A DNA stretch of 64,000 bases from Tolypothrix bouteillei VB521301 (lineage in GTDB: Bacteria; Cyanobacteriota; Cyanobacteriia; Cyanobacteriales; Nostocaceae), in assembly GCF_000760695.4 (NCBI RefSeq), contig NZ_JHEG04000001.1:7216478-7280477 (forward strand). Direction: 5' to 3'. Both the position numbers and the translations under genes were made by a program. Under the pieces are notes generated by a model that saw nothing but the letters and a program-made list of their open reading frames with translations, was not told the origin of the DNA and did no database searches. Of the stretch, positions 27,505 through 37,942 are shown one piece after another (within the stretch, counting starts at the first letter, position 1; every line of letters starts with the position of its first letter).

Positions 27505-29379
27505 ATGAATAATTCTACAACTCTAACAAAATCTGATACAAAGTACCGTCGGCGTGAAAATGACTGGCGGTTATTTTTGCGTTTAGTACCGTATGCCCGC
27601 CGTCATGGAAAATTGCTAGCGCTGTCAATGCTGCTACTCGTACCCATAGCCCTCAGTAACGCCTTGCAACCCCTGCTGATCGGACAGGCTATATCTCTCA
27701 TTCGCAATGAACCCAATACCTACGAGATTTTCAGAAATCGCCCGATGTTACAAGGGCTACAAACGATCGAAGTTGTACTACTGATAACAGTAGCTATCAG
27801 ACTGATGTTAACTGGTTTTCAGGGTTATTTGGTACAGACCGTAGGGCAAAGAATCACAGCTGATATCCGAAAAGACTTATTCCATCATGTAACATCGTTA
27901 GCAGTGCGTTTTTTTGATAGAACGCCTGTAGGTAAAATTATCACCAGGCTTACCAGCGACGTGGAAGTGTTAGGAGACGTATTTGCGACTGGCGCAATTG
28001 GTATTGTGTCAGATTTGTTTTCCATGCTGATAGTGATTGGTTTTATGTTTTCTATCAACTGGCAACTTGCTTTGTTGTTATTGTTAATACTCGTACCAGT
28101 ATCGGGAGTCATTATTTATTTTCAGCAGCAATATCGAAAAGCAAATTACAAAGCAAGAGAAGAAATTTCAGCACTGAATTCTCAACTACAAGAAAATATT
28201 ATTGGTATCAACGTCGTACAACTGTTCCGGCGAGAAAAATTCAACGCGGAATTATTTCGAGCCACAAACAACCGTTACGTTCGTGAAGTTGATAAAACTA
28301 TCTTTTTTGATTCTGCTGTTTCAGCAACATTAGAATGGGTTGCATTGATTGCCGTTGGGGTTGTTTTGTGGGTAGGAAGTTATTTACTCTTGCGGCAAAG
28401 CTTGACTTTCGGAATTTTATCTGCTTTTGTTTTGTATGCCGAACGGTTGTTCCAACCCTTACAACAATTTGCGGAAAAATTTACTGTCATTCAAGCGGGT
28501 TTTACTGCTGTTGAACGTGTTAGCGAAGTTTTAAATGAACCGATAGAAATTCGCGATCGCGCAAATCCCAGATTTTCTATTTTAGATTCAAGATTGGGGT
28601 ACATTGACGAAATCACAGAACAAATTTCATCTTCCAATTTACAACCCAAACTTGGCGAAATCCGCTTTGAAAACGTTTGGTTTGCCTACAAAGATGATGA
28701 GTATGTCATCAAAGATTTAGACTTCACCATCAATCCCGGAGAAAAAATTGCATTGGTAGGTCCGACAGGTGCGGGAAAAAGTTCTATAATTCGGCTTTTG
28801 TGCCGTCTGTACGAACCCAGCCAAGGGCGTATATTTGTGGACGGTATAGATATTCGAGAAATCCCCCAAGCAGACTTGCGGCGTTACATGGCAGTCATTT
28901 TGCAAGACGGCTTTTTATTTGCCGGTGATGTCAAGAGCAACATTAGCTTGGGAGACATTTACAGTTTTGAGGAAATTCAGCAAGCAGCAGAGAAGACAAA
29001 CGTAGCCTCTTTTATCGAGCAATTGCCTCAAGGATATGACACCCAACTGCGAGAACGAGGAACCAATCTTTCAAGCGGTCAAAAACAACTTCTAGCTTTT
29101 GCTCGTGCTGCTATTCGCAGTCCAGAGGTTTTGGTTTTAGACGAAGCCACTGCGAGTCTCGATGTAGTCACAGAAGCTTTAGTTCAGGAAGCTTTAGACA
29201 AGCTTTTGTCAGGACGTACCGCCATTATCATTGCTCACCGCCTGTCTACCATTCGCAATGTCGATCGGATTTTTGTACTTAAGCAAGGAGAACTCATAGA
29301 ACAAGGAAGCCATGAAGAGTTATTGCGTCAAGGAGGAATGTACGCGACTCTTCATAATTTGCAAATGTTAGGAACTTGA
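27505..29379 (+). CDS. ABC exporter half-transporter (MsbA/MDR type)
   Basis: The 624-residue protein fuses an ABC exporter membrane domain (about 25-335, six hydrophobic helices) with a nucleotide-binding domain (about 385-624). It has Walker A GPTGAGKSS, Q-loop ILQDGFLF, signature LSSGQKQLLAFARA, Walker B VLVLDEATASLD and switch-His AHRLSTIRN. It should work as a homodimer, exporting a lipid, glycan or drug. Residues about 355-380 before the NBD are a longer linker than usual (NPRFSILDSRLGYIDEITEQI), possibly repeat-derived. Confidence 0.93.
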   Translation: MNNSTTLTKSDTKYRRRENDWRLFLRLVPYARRHGKLLALSMLLLVPIALSNALQPLLIGQAISLIRNEPNTYEIFRNRPMLQGLQTIEVVLLITVAIRLMLTGFQGYLVQTVGQRITADIRKDLFHHVTSLAVRFFDRTPVGKIITRLTSDVEVLGDVFATGAIGIVSDLFSMLIVIGFMFSINWQLALLLLLILVPVSGVIIYFQQQYRKANYKAREEISALNSQLQENIIGINVVQLFRREKFNAELFRATNNRYVREVDKTIFFDSAVSATLEWVALIAVGVVLWVGSYLLLRQSLTFGILSAFVLYAERLFQPLQQFAEKFTVIQAGFTAVERVSEVLNEPIEIRDRANPRFSILDSRLGYIDEITEQISSSNLQPKLGEIRFENVWFAYKDDEYVIKDLDFTINPGEKIALVGPTGAGKSSIIRLLCRLYEPSQGRIFVDGIDIREIPQADLRRYMAVILQDGFLFAGDVKSNISLGDIYSFEEIQQAAEKTNVASFIEQLPQGYDTQLRERGTNLSSGQKQLLAFARAAIRSPEVLVLDEATASLDVVTEALVQEALDKLLSGRTAIIIAHRLSTIRNVDRIFVLKQGELIEQGSHEELLRQGGMYATLHNLQMLGT

Positions 29380-29384
29380 GTTAG

Positions 29385-29492
29385 TTAATAGTTAGTGGTT
29401 GGTGGTTAGTGGTGAGCCGAGCGCTACAGGCGACAGGCGTATAGCCCTTACGGGTTAGTAGTCCATCGTTAACAACTAACAACTAACTACCA
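29385..29492. repeat. TTAGTGG / AACTAAC heptamer repeats flanking a GC-rich core
   Basis: TTAGTGG-type units (29385-29413) and AACTAAC-type units (about 29470-29492) are mutually inverted and enclose 'gagccgagcgctacaggcga...cccttacgggtta'. The whole forms a large imperfect inverted repeat between the ABC exporter and the M50-TPR gene. Confidence 0.6.
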
Positions 29493-29513
29493 ATCCTTTT
29501 TGGAGAAAAATCA

Positions 29514-31673
29514 ATGTGGGTGTTTGCCGTCTTCATCTGTTTCTGTTGGATGGTGTCTTTGTGTTTGCATGAGTTTGGTCATGCAATAGTCGCCTATTGG
29601 GGTGGAGATACTTCAGTTAAGGAAAAGGGATATCTCACCCTTAATCCCCTTAAATATACCGATCCGGGTTTAAGCTTACTCATGCCACTCTTTTTCCTCC
29701 TTCTTGGTGGAATTGCTCTCCCTGGAGGTGCTGTTTACATTAACCACCATCGATTACGCAATCGTTGGTGGCTGAGCGCCGTGTCGGCGGCTGGTCCCAT
29801 CGCTAATATGTTAGTTGTGCTGTTGCTATCGCTACCTTTTCTCTTGGGGTGGCAGACTCAATTACTACAGAATGGCAACAGGTCTGGGTTTTATCTTATG
29901 ACCTGTTTGGCTTATGTTATTGTTCTGAATATCTATGTGGTTTTTATTAATTTATTACCTATTCCCTCTCTTGATGGTTATGGAATTATTGAGCCTTGGT
30001 TACCCCGTAACATTCAAGCCGAACTGAACAGAGTAGGCAAATATGGTATCTGGATTTTGATTGGATTGCTTTGGTTTGCCCGTCCGTTTAATAAATTTTT
30101 ATGGGATATCACACATACAATTAGTCAATTGCTTGGTGTTTCGCCAGCTTTGGCATGGAGAGGAGGAGAAATATTTAGCCAATATTCTGTTTATATTGTC
30201 TTAGGATTAATTTTTATATTGTGGCTATTTCGAGACAAGAAAAAAGATTTTTATCGCAAAGGGAAACAGTTTATTTCTAACAATCGCTATCAAGAGGCGG
30301 TGGCTGCATTTGATAAATCTATTGCAAAGCAACCTAAGGACTTTGATTCTTGGTTTTTGCGTGGATATGCACTGTACTGCATGCAAAAATATGAAGAAGC
30401 CCTCGATTCCTATGATAAGGCAGCATCAATTCAACCTGACAATGCAAATGTTAGGTATTACCAAGGAATTGTTTTTCAGGATTTAGGAAAAGTAGAAGAA
30501 TCTTTAGCCGTTTACACCGAAGCATTGCAACTCAAACCAGATTTTGCAGAAGTTTTATGTAATAGAGGTTATATTTTAACAGGTTTAAATAGCTTTGAAG
30601 AAGCACTGGCTGATTTTGATACAGCGCTCCAATATCAGAAAAATTATGCACCCGCTTGGGTAGGTAAAGGTGATGTATTAGTCAAATTGCATCGCTACGA
30701 ACAAGCTGTTAGTGCTTATGACCAAGCCATGAAATTACAACCAAATTCTTCAACTTGGATGAGTAAAGTTAGAGTTTTAGAAAATAAATTGCAACAGTAC
30801 GAACAGGTTCTAGCTGTCTACAATGAAAAAATTAAATACCAGCCAGAAGATGTTAATATTTGGTATCGTCGGGGCTTAATTTTAGAAAAATTACAACGGC
30901 AAGATGAGGCTTTGGCTTCATTTGAGCAAACGATAAATTGCTATAAAAGACTGCTAAAACGCCAGCCAAAAGACGCTAATACTTGGTATGAAAAAGGGTG
31001 TTTATTAGAAAAATTACAACGCGATCCTGAGGCACTCATTGCTTATGCTAAGGTGGTAGAAATTCAACCAGATTTTTATCAAGCTTGGTATAACCAAGGC
31101 ATAATTTTGGAAAAATTACAGCGTTATGAAGAAGCGATCGCAGCTTATGAGAAGGTTTTGGAAATCAGACCAGATGATTGCAACTCTTGGTTTCAAAAGG
31201 GACGGGCGTTAGTATTAAACAACCAGTATGAAGAAGCTTTCGAGTCGTTCAACAAGGCAATTGCCATTTACGGAGAATTTTATAATTTTTGGTTTTGGCG
31301 CGGAGCTGTTCTTGAGAAATTGCAACAATATGAAGATGCACTTTTCGCTTATGACCAATCTATTGAACTCAAATCAGACTATCCCTACGCCTGGTCTGGC
31401 AAAGGTATAGCTTTAATGAATTTACAACGCTACGAGGAAGCTCATACAGCTTATGATAAAGCTCTTGAAATAAAATCAGATCTCGATTATGTTTGGTACA
31501 ATAAAGCTTGTTGTTACTTGTTTGAGGGTAATATTCCTCTAGCGATTCAAAATTTACAAAAAGCAATTAGTCTTAATCCAGAAGAGATTCTCAACGAGGC
31601 TAAAACCGATCCAGTATTTGATACGGTTCGGGAACACCCGCTTTTCAAAAATTTACTACAGCAATCAATGTAA
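29514..31673 (+). CDS. M50-type membrane metalloprotease fused to a TPR array
   Basis: The 719-residue protein combines two parts. Residues 1-240 form a polytopic site-2-protease-like domain with zinc motif H19-E20-F-G-H23 in the first helix and the third ligand in NLLPIPSLDGYG (about 145-158). After a membrane span near 225-240, residues 248-710 hold about twelve TPR units (for example EAVAAFDKSIAKQPKDFDSW, EALDSYDKAASIQPDNANV). The TPRs are interspersed with KLQ-Y-EA spacers and probably face the cytoplasm as a docking surface. M50 proteases cut membrane-embedded substrates such as anti-sigma factors. The fusion suggests that partner proteins recruit or gate the protease; the substrate is unknown. 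Confidence 0.85.
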   Translation: MWVFAVFICFCWMVSLCLHEFGHAIVAYWGGDTSVKEKGYLTLNPLKYTDPGLSLLMPLFFLLLGGIALPGGAVYINHHRLRNRWWLSAVSAAGPIANMLVVLLLSLPFLLGWQTQLLQNGNRSGFYLMTCLAYVIVLNIYVVFINLLPIPSLDGYGIIEPWLPRNIQAELNRVGKYGIWILIGLLWFARPFNKFLWDITHTISQLLGVSPALAWRGGEIFSQYSVYIVLGLIFILWLFRDKKKDFYRKGKQFISNNRYQEAVAAFDKSIAKQPKDFDSWFLRGYALYCMQKYEEALDSYDKAASIQPDNANVRYYQGIVFQDLGKVEESLAVYTEALQLKPDFAEVLCNRGYILTGLNSFEEALADFDTALQYQKNYAPAWVGKGDVLVKLHRYEQAVSAYDQAMKLQPNSSTWMSKVRVLENKLQQYEQVLAVYNEKIKYQPEDVNIWYRRGLILEKLQRQDEALASFEQTINCYKRLLKRQPKDANTWYEKGCLLEKLQRDPEALIAYAKVVEIQPDFYQAWYNQGIILEKLQRYEEAIAAYEKVLEIRPDDCNSWFQKGRALVLNNQYEEAFESFNKAIAIYGEFYNFWFWRGAVLEKLQQYEDALFAYDQSIELKSDYPYAWSGKGIALMNLQRYEEAHTAYDKALEIKSDLDYVWYNKACCYLFEGNIPLAIQNLQKAISLNPEEILNEAKTDPVFDTVREHPLFKNLLQQSM

Positions 31674-31904
31674 TATTTGTAACATGGTAATAAGCCTGCG
31701 GTAACACGCAACGCGTTCCCAAGGACATACCCGGAAGGACGCTGATTTTTAGTGGCAATGCATGCCCTAAAGCACTACTAAGAGCCATATATTAAGTATA
31801 TTTTTAAATAGATTGTGTTACAAAGATTATTTTTATATAATAAAAGTTTATATTGCTTATAATTTTTGTTTATAAATGCAGCCAGTGTAAGGACTAAAAG
31901 TTAT

Positions 31905-34900
31905 ATGTTAGAAGTTCAACGATCTCTGATGTGGCGCTATAAAGTTTCTATTTTCTCAGTTCTACTAGCGCTCCTACCGGGATTGTTGCTACGCTCGCTA
32001 AATGTAGACGTAGATATTTCACTCCTTTTTTGTGTAGCTGTTGTCTTCAGTAGCTGGTACTCGGGTTTAACTTCCGGTCTATTTGCTATCGTTCTATCAT
32101 TAATTGCTATCTACTTTTTTGTATCACCTATCAACTTACTGGGAACCAGTCATATTTCCAACATACCAAATCTATTGGTATTTTGCGGGGTGGCACTATC
32201 GATTAACTGGTTAATTTCAAAACGCAAACAAGAGAACGCTTCGGTCCTGGATTTAACAAAGAGACAACAGGTAGATAAAGTTCTAGCACAAGAACAAGCA
32301 AATCACGAACTCGAACGCCAACGTCTTCGTGCGGTACTCGATATTTTACCTGTTGGTGTGTTTATTTCAGATTCTAAAGGACAGCTTCTAGAAAATAATT
32401 CAGCCGCAAGAGCTATTTGGGGTGATAGCGCTCCACTCGTAGAAGAGGTCGATCAGTACCAAAATTACAAGGGTTGGTGGGCAAATACGGGAAAACCCCT
32501 TGCTGCTCAAGATTGGGCATTAGCTCGTACCCTAGCTACGGGTGAGGCGGTGATTGCTGAAGAGGTTGATATTGAAACCTTTGACGGGCAGAGAAAAACT
32601 ATCCTTAATTCTTCGGTAGCAATTCGAGATAAGACAGGAACTATTGTTAATGCTGTAGCAGTGAATGTAGACATTACCGATCGCAAACAAGTAGAAGCAA
32701 CCCTACGCAAGAGTGAAGCGATCGCAAAAGCACGAGCCGAAGAACTTGAAATATTTATGGAAACGGTTCCGGCTGCAGTCTGGATTGCTCGCGATCCTCA
32801 CTGTCATCACATGACAGCTAACCGAGCCGCGTATGAATTAATGAGAGTCCCACCGGGCTCTGTGATGACAGCGACTCCTCCTGATGGCAAATATACTTTT
32901 CCATGTAAAATTCAGAAAAATGGTCAAGACATTCCACTGAATGAGTTAGCCATGCAGCAAGCCTGTCGCAGGGGACAGGCTGTTGAGGCAGAATTTGAAT
33001 TTATCTTTGATGAAAATGATATACGCTACATTTACGGAAAAGCTGTACCATTGCGAAATGATTCTGGTGCAGTGCGAGGATCGATCGGGGCATTTTTAGA
33101 CGTAACAGATCGCAAGCAAGCAGAGGCTGAACGCCAGCAGTTAATGTCTTTGTTGCATCAGAAACAAGAATGGCTGGATTTGGCGCATGCAGCCGCTAAA
33201 TTAGGTTGTTTTGACTGGAATTTGCAAACCAATGTCAATATTTGGTCAAAGGAATTAGAAGCTATATACGGTTTGCAGCCGGGAGAGTTTGGTGGTACCT
33301 ACGAAGATTGGGCAAAATGGGTTCATCCAGATGATTTAGCTAAAGCAGTTGCAAAATTAGATCGATGCTGGAGCGCACGCACAAGCGAATTTTTTACTGA
33401 CTTCCGCATTGTTAAGGGGGATGGAAGTCTTAGCTGGCTGCAGGTACGAGCCAGAATTTTCTACGATGATGCAGGTCAACCCTGGCGGATGGTAGGAGTT
33501 AATATCGACATTAGCGATCGCATACAAGCTGAAGAAGCATTGAGACGCAGCGAATTAATGTTCCGCACCCTAGCAGATACAATGCCGCAATTGTTCTGGA
33601 TTACGCAACCCAATGGTTATCACGAGTACTTCAATCAACGCTGGGTGGAATATTCGGGAACAACATTAGAACAAGCACAAGGGAATGGATGGCAACACAT
33701 TGTACACCCAGACGATGTAGAACGTACCAAGGACATTTGGCAAAGCAGTCTCCGTAGTGGAAAACACTATGATATTGAGTATCGTTTGCGACGGGCTTTA
33801 GATGGAGAGTACCGATGGCATCTAGGGCGGGCATTTCCACTGCGCGAGCAAGACGGTAGCATCGTGAAATGGTTTGGCTCCTGTACTGATATTCACGATC
33901 GCAAATTAGCAATAGAAGAACGCGCACAGGCTTTGGAAAGAGAACGGGCTGCTCGCATAGAACTCGAAAAAGCCAATCACATGAAGGATGATTTTTTAGC
34001 GATTGTCTCTCACGAGTTGCGCTCGCCACTCAACCCCATACTGGGTTGGGCAAAACTACTGAGGATGGGTAATTTGGATTCAAAAAAAACCACCCAAGCT
34101 TTAGAAATTATCGAACGCAATGCCAAATTACAAGCAAGGCTAATAGATGATTTGTTGGATGTTTCGCGGATTTTGCGCGGTAAACTCAGTTTGAGTCTCA
34201 GCCCGGTTGACTTAGTAGCTGCAATCAACGCAGCCTTAGAAACGGTACGTCTGTCAGCAGAAGCTAAATCAATAAAGCTGCTTTTGCAGCTTTCTTCCGA
34301 CGCTCTCAAAGTCGAAGGAGATTGCAACCGCTTGCAGCAAGTTGTTTGGAACTTACTGACAAATGCAGTGAAATTCACTCCTGAAGGTGGACAAATCAAA
34401 ATTTCCTTAGAGAAAGTTGGTTCTCAAGCCCAGATTCAAGTGAGCGATACAGGACAAGGAATTAGCCCGGACTTTTTACCTCACGTCTTCGATCGATTTC
34501 GACAAGCAGATAACGCGACGACTAGAAAATTTGGCGGATTGGGGTTGGGGTTAGCCATTGTGCGTCACCTCGTTGAACTGCATGGCGGAACTGTCAGAGT
34601 AGAGAGTCTTGGAGAAGGTATGGGAGCTACCTTTACAGTTTTGCTTCCTTTAATACCGACTGTCTCCCAAACAAGTACAAGCGATCGCAAACTTGTCTCT
34701 AGTTGTTCTCCAAATCTTAACGGCTTGCGGATCGTGGTTGTAGACGATGATATAGATTCTCTTGAATTGCTCGTTTTTATCCTCAAGCAGTATGGGGCTG
34801 AAGTGACGTCCGTCAACTCAGCAAGTGAAGCGCTAAAAGCAATTGCTCGGGTAAAACCCAATTTGTTATTTAGTGATATCGCTATGCCTGAGATGGATGG

Positions 34901-35120
34901 TTATCAACTCATCCAGAAAGTTAGAGAGATGGAGGTATTCCAAGAAGAGAAATTACCTGCGATCGCTCTAACTGCTTTTGCTGGGGAGGCGAATCATCAA
35001 AAGATCATCTCAGCTGGCTTCCAACAACACCTGACAAAACCTGTAGATCCAGCTGAATTGGCGAGCGCAATCGCCAAGTTTATGGTCACTCCCGTACAAC
35101 CACTAACAACTAGCCACTAA
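31905..35120 (+). CDS. Membrane hybrid histidine kinase: DUF4118-like TM, PAS array, HisKA, HATPase, receiver
   Basis: The ATG at 31905 is preferred over a TTG at 31866, because AAGGA lies upstream and the ATG begins a clean membrane domain. The 1071-residue protein has a KdpD/DUF4118-like four-helix region (about 15-105). PAS domains follow (about 135-255, 270-400, 415-535, 545-665), then HisKA with His703 in VSHELRSPLNPILGW, HATPase with NLLTNAVKF, DTGQGI and GLGLGLAI, and a C-terminal receiver with D991 in LFSDIAMPEMDG. It may sense several ligands or redox cofactors through its PAS domains. Its stop lies one base before the stop of the convergent Suc/Fd-like gene. Confidence 0.9.
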   Translation: MLEVQRSLMWRYKVSIFSVLLALLPGLLLRSLNVDVDISLLFCVAVVFSSWYSGLTSGLFAIVLSLIAIYFFVSPINLLGTSHISNIPNLLVFCGVALSINWLISKRKQENASVLDLTKRQQVDKVLAQEQANHELERQRLRAVLDILPVGVFISDSKGQLLENNSAARAIWGDSAPLVEEVDQYQNYKGWWANTGKPLAAQDWALARTLATGEAVIAEEVDIETFDGQRKTILNSSVAIRDKTGTIVNAVAVNVDITDRKQVEATLRKSEAIAKARAEELEIFMETVPAAVWIARDPHCHHMTANRAAYELMRVPPGSVMTATPPDGKYTFPCKIQKNGQDIPLNELAMQQACRRGQAVEAEFEFIFDENDIRYIYGKAVPLRNDSGAVRGSIGAFLDVTDRKQAEAERQQLMSLLHQKQEWLDLAHAAAKLGCFDWNLQTNVNIWSKELEAIYGLQPGEFGGTYEDWAKWVHPDDLAKAVAKLDRCWSARTSEFFTDFRIVKGDGSLSWLQVRARIFYDDAGQPWRMVGVNIDISDRIQAEEALRRSELMFRTLADTMPQLFWITQPNGYHEYFNQRWVEYSGTTLEQAQGNGWQHIVHPDDVERTKDIWQSSLRSGKHYDIEYRLRRALDGEYRWHLGRAFPLREQDGSIVKWFGSCTDIHDRKLAIEERAQALERERAARIELEKANHMKDDFLAIVSHELRSPLNPILGWAKLLRMGNLDSKKTTQALEIIERNAKLQARLIDDLLDVSRILRGKLSLSLSPVDLVAAINAALETVRLSAEAKSIKLLLQLSSDALKVEGDCNRLQQVVWNLLTNAVKFTPEGGQIKISLEKVGSQAQIQVSDTGQGISPDFLPHVFDRFRQADNATTRKFGGLGLGLAIVRHLVELHGGTVRVESLGEGMGATFTVLLPLIPTVSQTSTSDRKLVSSCSPNLNGLRIVVVDDDIDSLELLVFILKQYGAEVTSVNSASEALKAIARVKPNLLFSDIAMPEMDGYQLIQKVREMEVFQEEKLPAIALTAFAGEANHQKIISAGFQQHLTKPVDPAELASAIAKFMVTPVQPLTTSH

Positions 35121-36095
35121 CTACTTACTACAAGTTGCAAGCTTAGTAGAAGCAAGCCAAAGACTATCAACTGTATAGTTGACAACCATTGATTCTTGTG
35201 TAGAGCTACAAGAAGCTTTAATTTTCAAAGCTTTGGCTTCATCTTTTACAAGCTTAGCTTGGTAACAGTACACAGAGCTATCTGGTTTTTCAAAAGTTAT
35301 TTCACCCAGCACCATTTTTTCTTCTAAATTTTGCTGGATAATTTTACCTGTCACGTTGTAATCGAACCAATCCCATCCGTGGCGCAAGATCAGCTCTCTC
35401 TCTAAAACCTGAATTGCGTTTGGTAGAATTCCCCAGCCTCGGTAGACTTTTGTCAAGAAATCAATATCACCACTACGTGTCAAAATTGACTTAAATGATT
35501 CTTGGTCTAAACCACCATAGTATCTACCTGTTGGGAAATCTATAGCTGTTGGCGCAAACCGATGTCCTCCTATGTGGCTGGATTTCCAAACCCGAACGTT
35601 GTCCAACCCCAAACTCGAAACCGAGGTTGTTGCATGGAAGTAAAAGGGATTTCCATACCGAGCACAACAGCGATCGCGACTCCCATGGGTACAGATGAGT
35701 ATATCTCTGGTTGTACTTGTTTCTACTTCACTGTCACTCCCACCACGCAACCACTTTTTGACAACAGTAGCAACTTGTTCGATATTTCTCAAGCAAAATT
35801 CTTGCTTGTGATATCCATTGCTCAGTCCCTCCTTTTTTTGATAAATCAACAGAGTTGTTTGTTCTACTTTATGGGATGAGTTATTGCTAATTAAAAGAAA
35901 CGAGATGGGGAGTTTCTCTTGTTTTATTTCCTTCACCAACATTTGTAAATTCTCAGGAACCCATCGGGAATGTATTGCTTCTGGCGACCAAGGAGGAGGA
36001 CATTCAACCAATATGTAAGTTTGGTAATTGCTAGCACTACCAATAATATCTTCTCCCGCTTCTCGTGAATTGTCAGAACAAAAGAAAGTATTCAT
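35121..36095 (-). CDS. Sucrase/ferredoxin-like (Suc-Fd) thioredoxin-fold iron-sulfur protein
   Basis: The 324-residue protein belongs to the Suc/Fd-like family (PF06999, related to Apd1/Aim32). CTHGSRDRCCARYGNPF and SSHIGGHRFAPTAIDFPTGRYYG carry the Cys and His residues that bind a thioredoxin-like [2Fe-2S] cluster. It also has an N-terminal FFCSDNSREAGEDIIGSA segment typical of the family. The family takes part in redox or iron homeostasis; the name 'sucrase' is historical. The C-terminal 75 residues are a separate beta-rich extension. It overlaps nothing but abuts the convergent kinase. Confidence 0.87.
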   Translation of the reverse strand: MNTFFCSDNSREAGEDIIGSASNYQTYILVECPPPWSPEAIHSRWVPENLQMLVKEIKQEKLPISFLLISNNSSHKVEQTTLLIYQKKEGLSNGYHKQEFCLRNIEQVATVVKKWLRGGSDSEVETSTTRDILICTHGSRDRCCARYGNPFYFHATTSVSSLGLDNVRVWKSSHIGGHRFAPTAIDFPTGRYYGGLDQESFKSILTRSGDIDFLTKVYRGWGILPNAIQVLERELILRHGWDWFDYNVTGKIIQQNLEEKMVLGEITFEKPDSSVYCYQAKLVKDEAKALKIKASCSSTQESMVVNYTVDSLWLASTKLATCSK

Positions 36096-37070
36096 CTACC
36101 TTTACTAGTTAATGTGTTTTGACGAACAAAAGGATATTACAAACAGAGATGGTCATCTTTAGCTACAGTCTCCCCTCTAAGCGCGAACGCATGCTATAAA
36201 AATGCACTTTCCATGCTAATTTTTCTTACCTTAGTGAGATTAGTACTGGCTTTTAAATTTGGGGTTTTTAGGATTTTTTCAGATGCAATTGGAAGATTTT
36301 AAACAGAGAAATTATAAAAACTACTCTTACTCTTCCTAAAAAACAAGTTGTCAATTCTCAAAAATAGTTTTTTTGTACAATTTCCTTTAAGAAATCGTTT
36401 GCGAAAAAATGATTTTAGTTTGTCTGTTAATAGGTACATATTGCAAAAAATTCTCAATTGTGTCTCAAAAAAAAGAAAGATGCCAATCCTAAACTTTGAG
36501 CGTTAATTGGCTGCTTGCCCAGCTAACACTCCTGTTTTCTATGCTTAATACTAAATATTAGCAACTACTGACCGTTAATGTCACTTTCTTCAGCATTAGC
36601 ATTTCAGACCTTAAGAGGTACTTCTACTCAGCGGTTTCAGGATAATTGACTTAATTTTAACGCGAACTCTTCTGCCTTTCTAATGCTTTTAGACAGACAT
36701 TGCAATATCCTGAGACACACTTTGTCTCAGACACTCTCAGTCACTTTTCCACACTATCTAAACTGTCTGAAAACTACGTCAACAGCCAGATAAGTGCTCA
36801 TGGTACGACTCTAACTGAAGTCAATAACAAAAGCAAGTATTTGCTAATTTTTCTAATCTTTACTTAAGTTTTAAATGAAATTATACAAGTTAAGCTAATG
36901 TGAACCGGCATTAACTAGCTGAAAAGCCCTCTCAAAGAGAGTTTTGTCATCCGGATATAATATATGAATTATTCTCGATTCGTAGAAAAAAGGTGTTAAT
37001 ACTCCCCGTGAGTGGCTGGTGCTTTAAGTTGGTAACTCAGTAACTTTAAAATAATGAGTTGAAATTGCTT
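36096..37070. other. Long AT-rich intergenic region
   Basis: Nearly 1 kb between divergently oriented genes. I found no frame with a ribosome site, no tRNA and no stable hairpin. A perfect TATAAT at 36956-36961, 110 bases before the Mut7-C gene, may be a -10 box, though no good -35 stands at the right distance. Confidence 0.45.
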
Positions 37071-37814
37071 ATGGCTGTAGCTTCTTTCCGCTTTTATGCA
37101 GAGTTAAACGATTTCTTGTCTACCCAGAAAAGAGAAGTTATTATAGAACATTACTTTACCGAACGAGCTTCGATAAAAGATACGATCGAAGCCTTAGGCG
37201 TTCCCCATCCAGAAGTTGATTGTATTGAGGTAAACGGTAACTATGTAGATTTTTCCTACATTGTTCGAGATAGAGATAAAATCAACATTTATCCAATTTC
37301 TGCTAAAGTTGCACAAAGCGCAAACATTTCAACAAGACCTCGACTCCCAAGTGTGATTCGGTTTGTTTTAGATATTCATTTAGGCAAATTGGCAACATCT
37401 TTACGCTTATTGGGTTTTGATACTTTGTACCGCAATGATTACGCAGATGAAGAATTAGCTCGTATCTCTAGCACCGAAGAACGAATTTTGTTAACTCGCG
37501 ACCGTGGTTTGTTAATGAGAAGCATTGTAGTACATGGATATTACGTGAGAAACACCGATCCACAACTGCAAATTGTGGAAGTCATGCAACGCTTTAACTT
37601 GTATCAATTAGCATCCCCCTTTCAAAGATGTTTGCGCTGTAATGGGTTGCTTGAATCTGTACCCAAGGAAGCGATCGCAGAGCAATTACCAGAAAGCGTT
37701 CGTTTGCACGTTAACGAATTTTATCGCTGTCAAAACTGCAAACAGGTGTACTGGAAAGGGTCGCATTATGAAAAGTTGCAACAGTTTATTGATTTGCTAA
37801 TGGTTAATGGCTAA
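37071..37814 (+). CDS. Mut7-C RNase-domain protein with N-terminal ubiquitin-like domain
   Basis: The ATG at 37071 begins MAVASFRFYAELNDFL; a TTG four codons earlier is less likely. Residues 1-90 form the beta-grasp Mut7-C ubiquitin-like domain. Residues about 95-240 form the PIN-like Mut7-C RNase domain, with FVLDIHLGKLATSLRLLGFDTLY and TRDRGLL carrying the acidic residues and the zinc-binding quartet CLRCNG...CQNCKQVYWKG. It is predicted to be a ribonuclease with unknown substrate. The last residues LMVNG and the stop are encoded by the TAATGGC-type repeat that continues downstream. Confidence 0.85.
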   Translation: MAVASFRFYAELNDFLSTQKREVIIEHYFTERASIKDTIEALGVPHPEVDCIEVNGNYVDFSYIVRDRDKINIYPISAKVAQSANISTRPRLPSVIRFVLDIHLGKLATSLRLLGFDTLYRNDYADEELARISSTEERILLTRDRGLLMRSIVVHGYYVRNTDPQLQIVEVMQRFNLYQLASPFQRCLRCNGLLESVPKEAIAEQLPESVRLHVNEFYRCQNCKQVYWKGSHYEKLQQFIDLLMVNG

Positions 37815-37940
37815 TAGCTAATGGCTGATGGCTAATGGCTGGTAGTTAATGGTTAATGGCTAGTGGCTGATGGCTGGTGGCTGATGGTTAATGGTAGATT
37901 AGCAATTAGCAATTAGCAATTAGCAATTAGCAATTAGCAT
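37799..37940. repeat. Heptamer tandem repeats (TAATGGC and ATTAGCA families)
   Basis: Degenerate (TAATGGC/TGATGGC) units from 37799 to about 37893 are followed by five near-perfect ATTAGCA units (about 37898-37936). The array starts inside the Mut7-C gene and ends just before the ROK start. Confidence 0.85.
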
Positions 37941-37942
37941 TC

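Noticed and set aside
37799..37940. Possible CRISPR-like array
   Set aside because: Units are contiguous heptamers without spacers, so it is a tandem repeat and not a CRISPR array.
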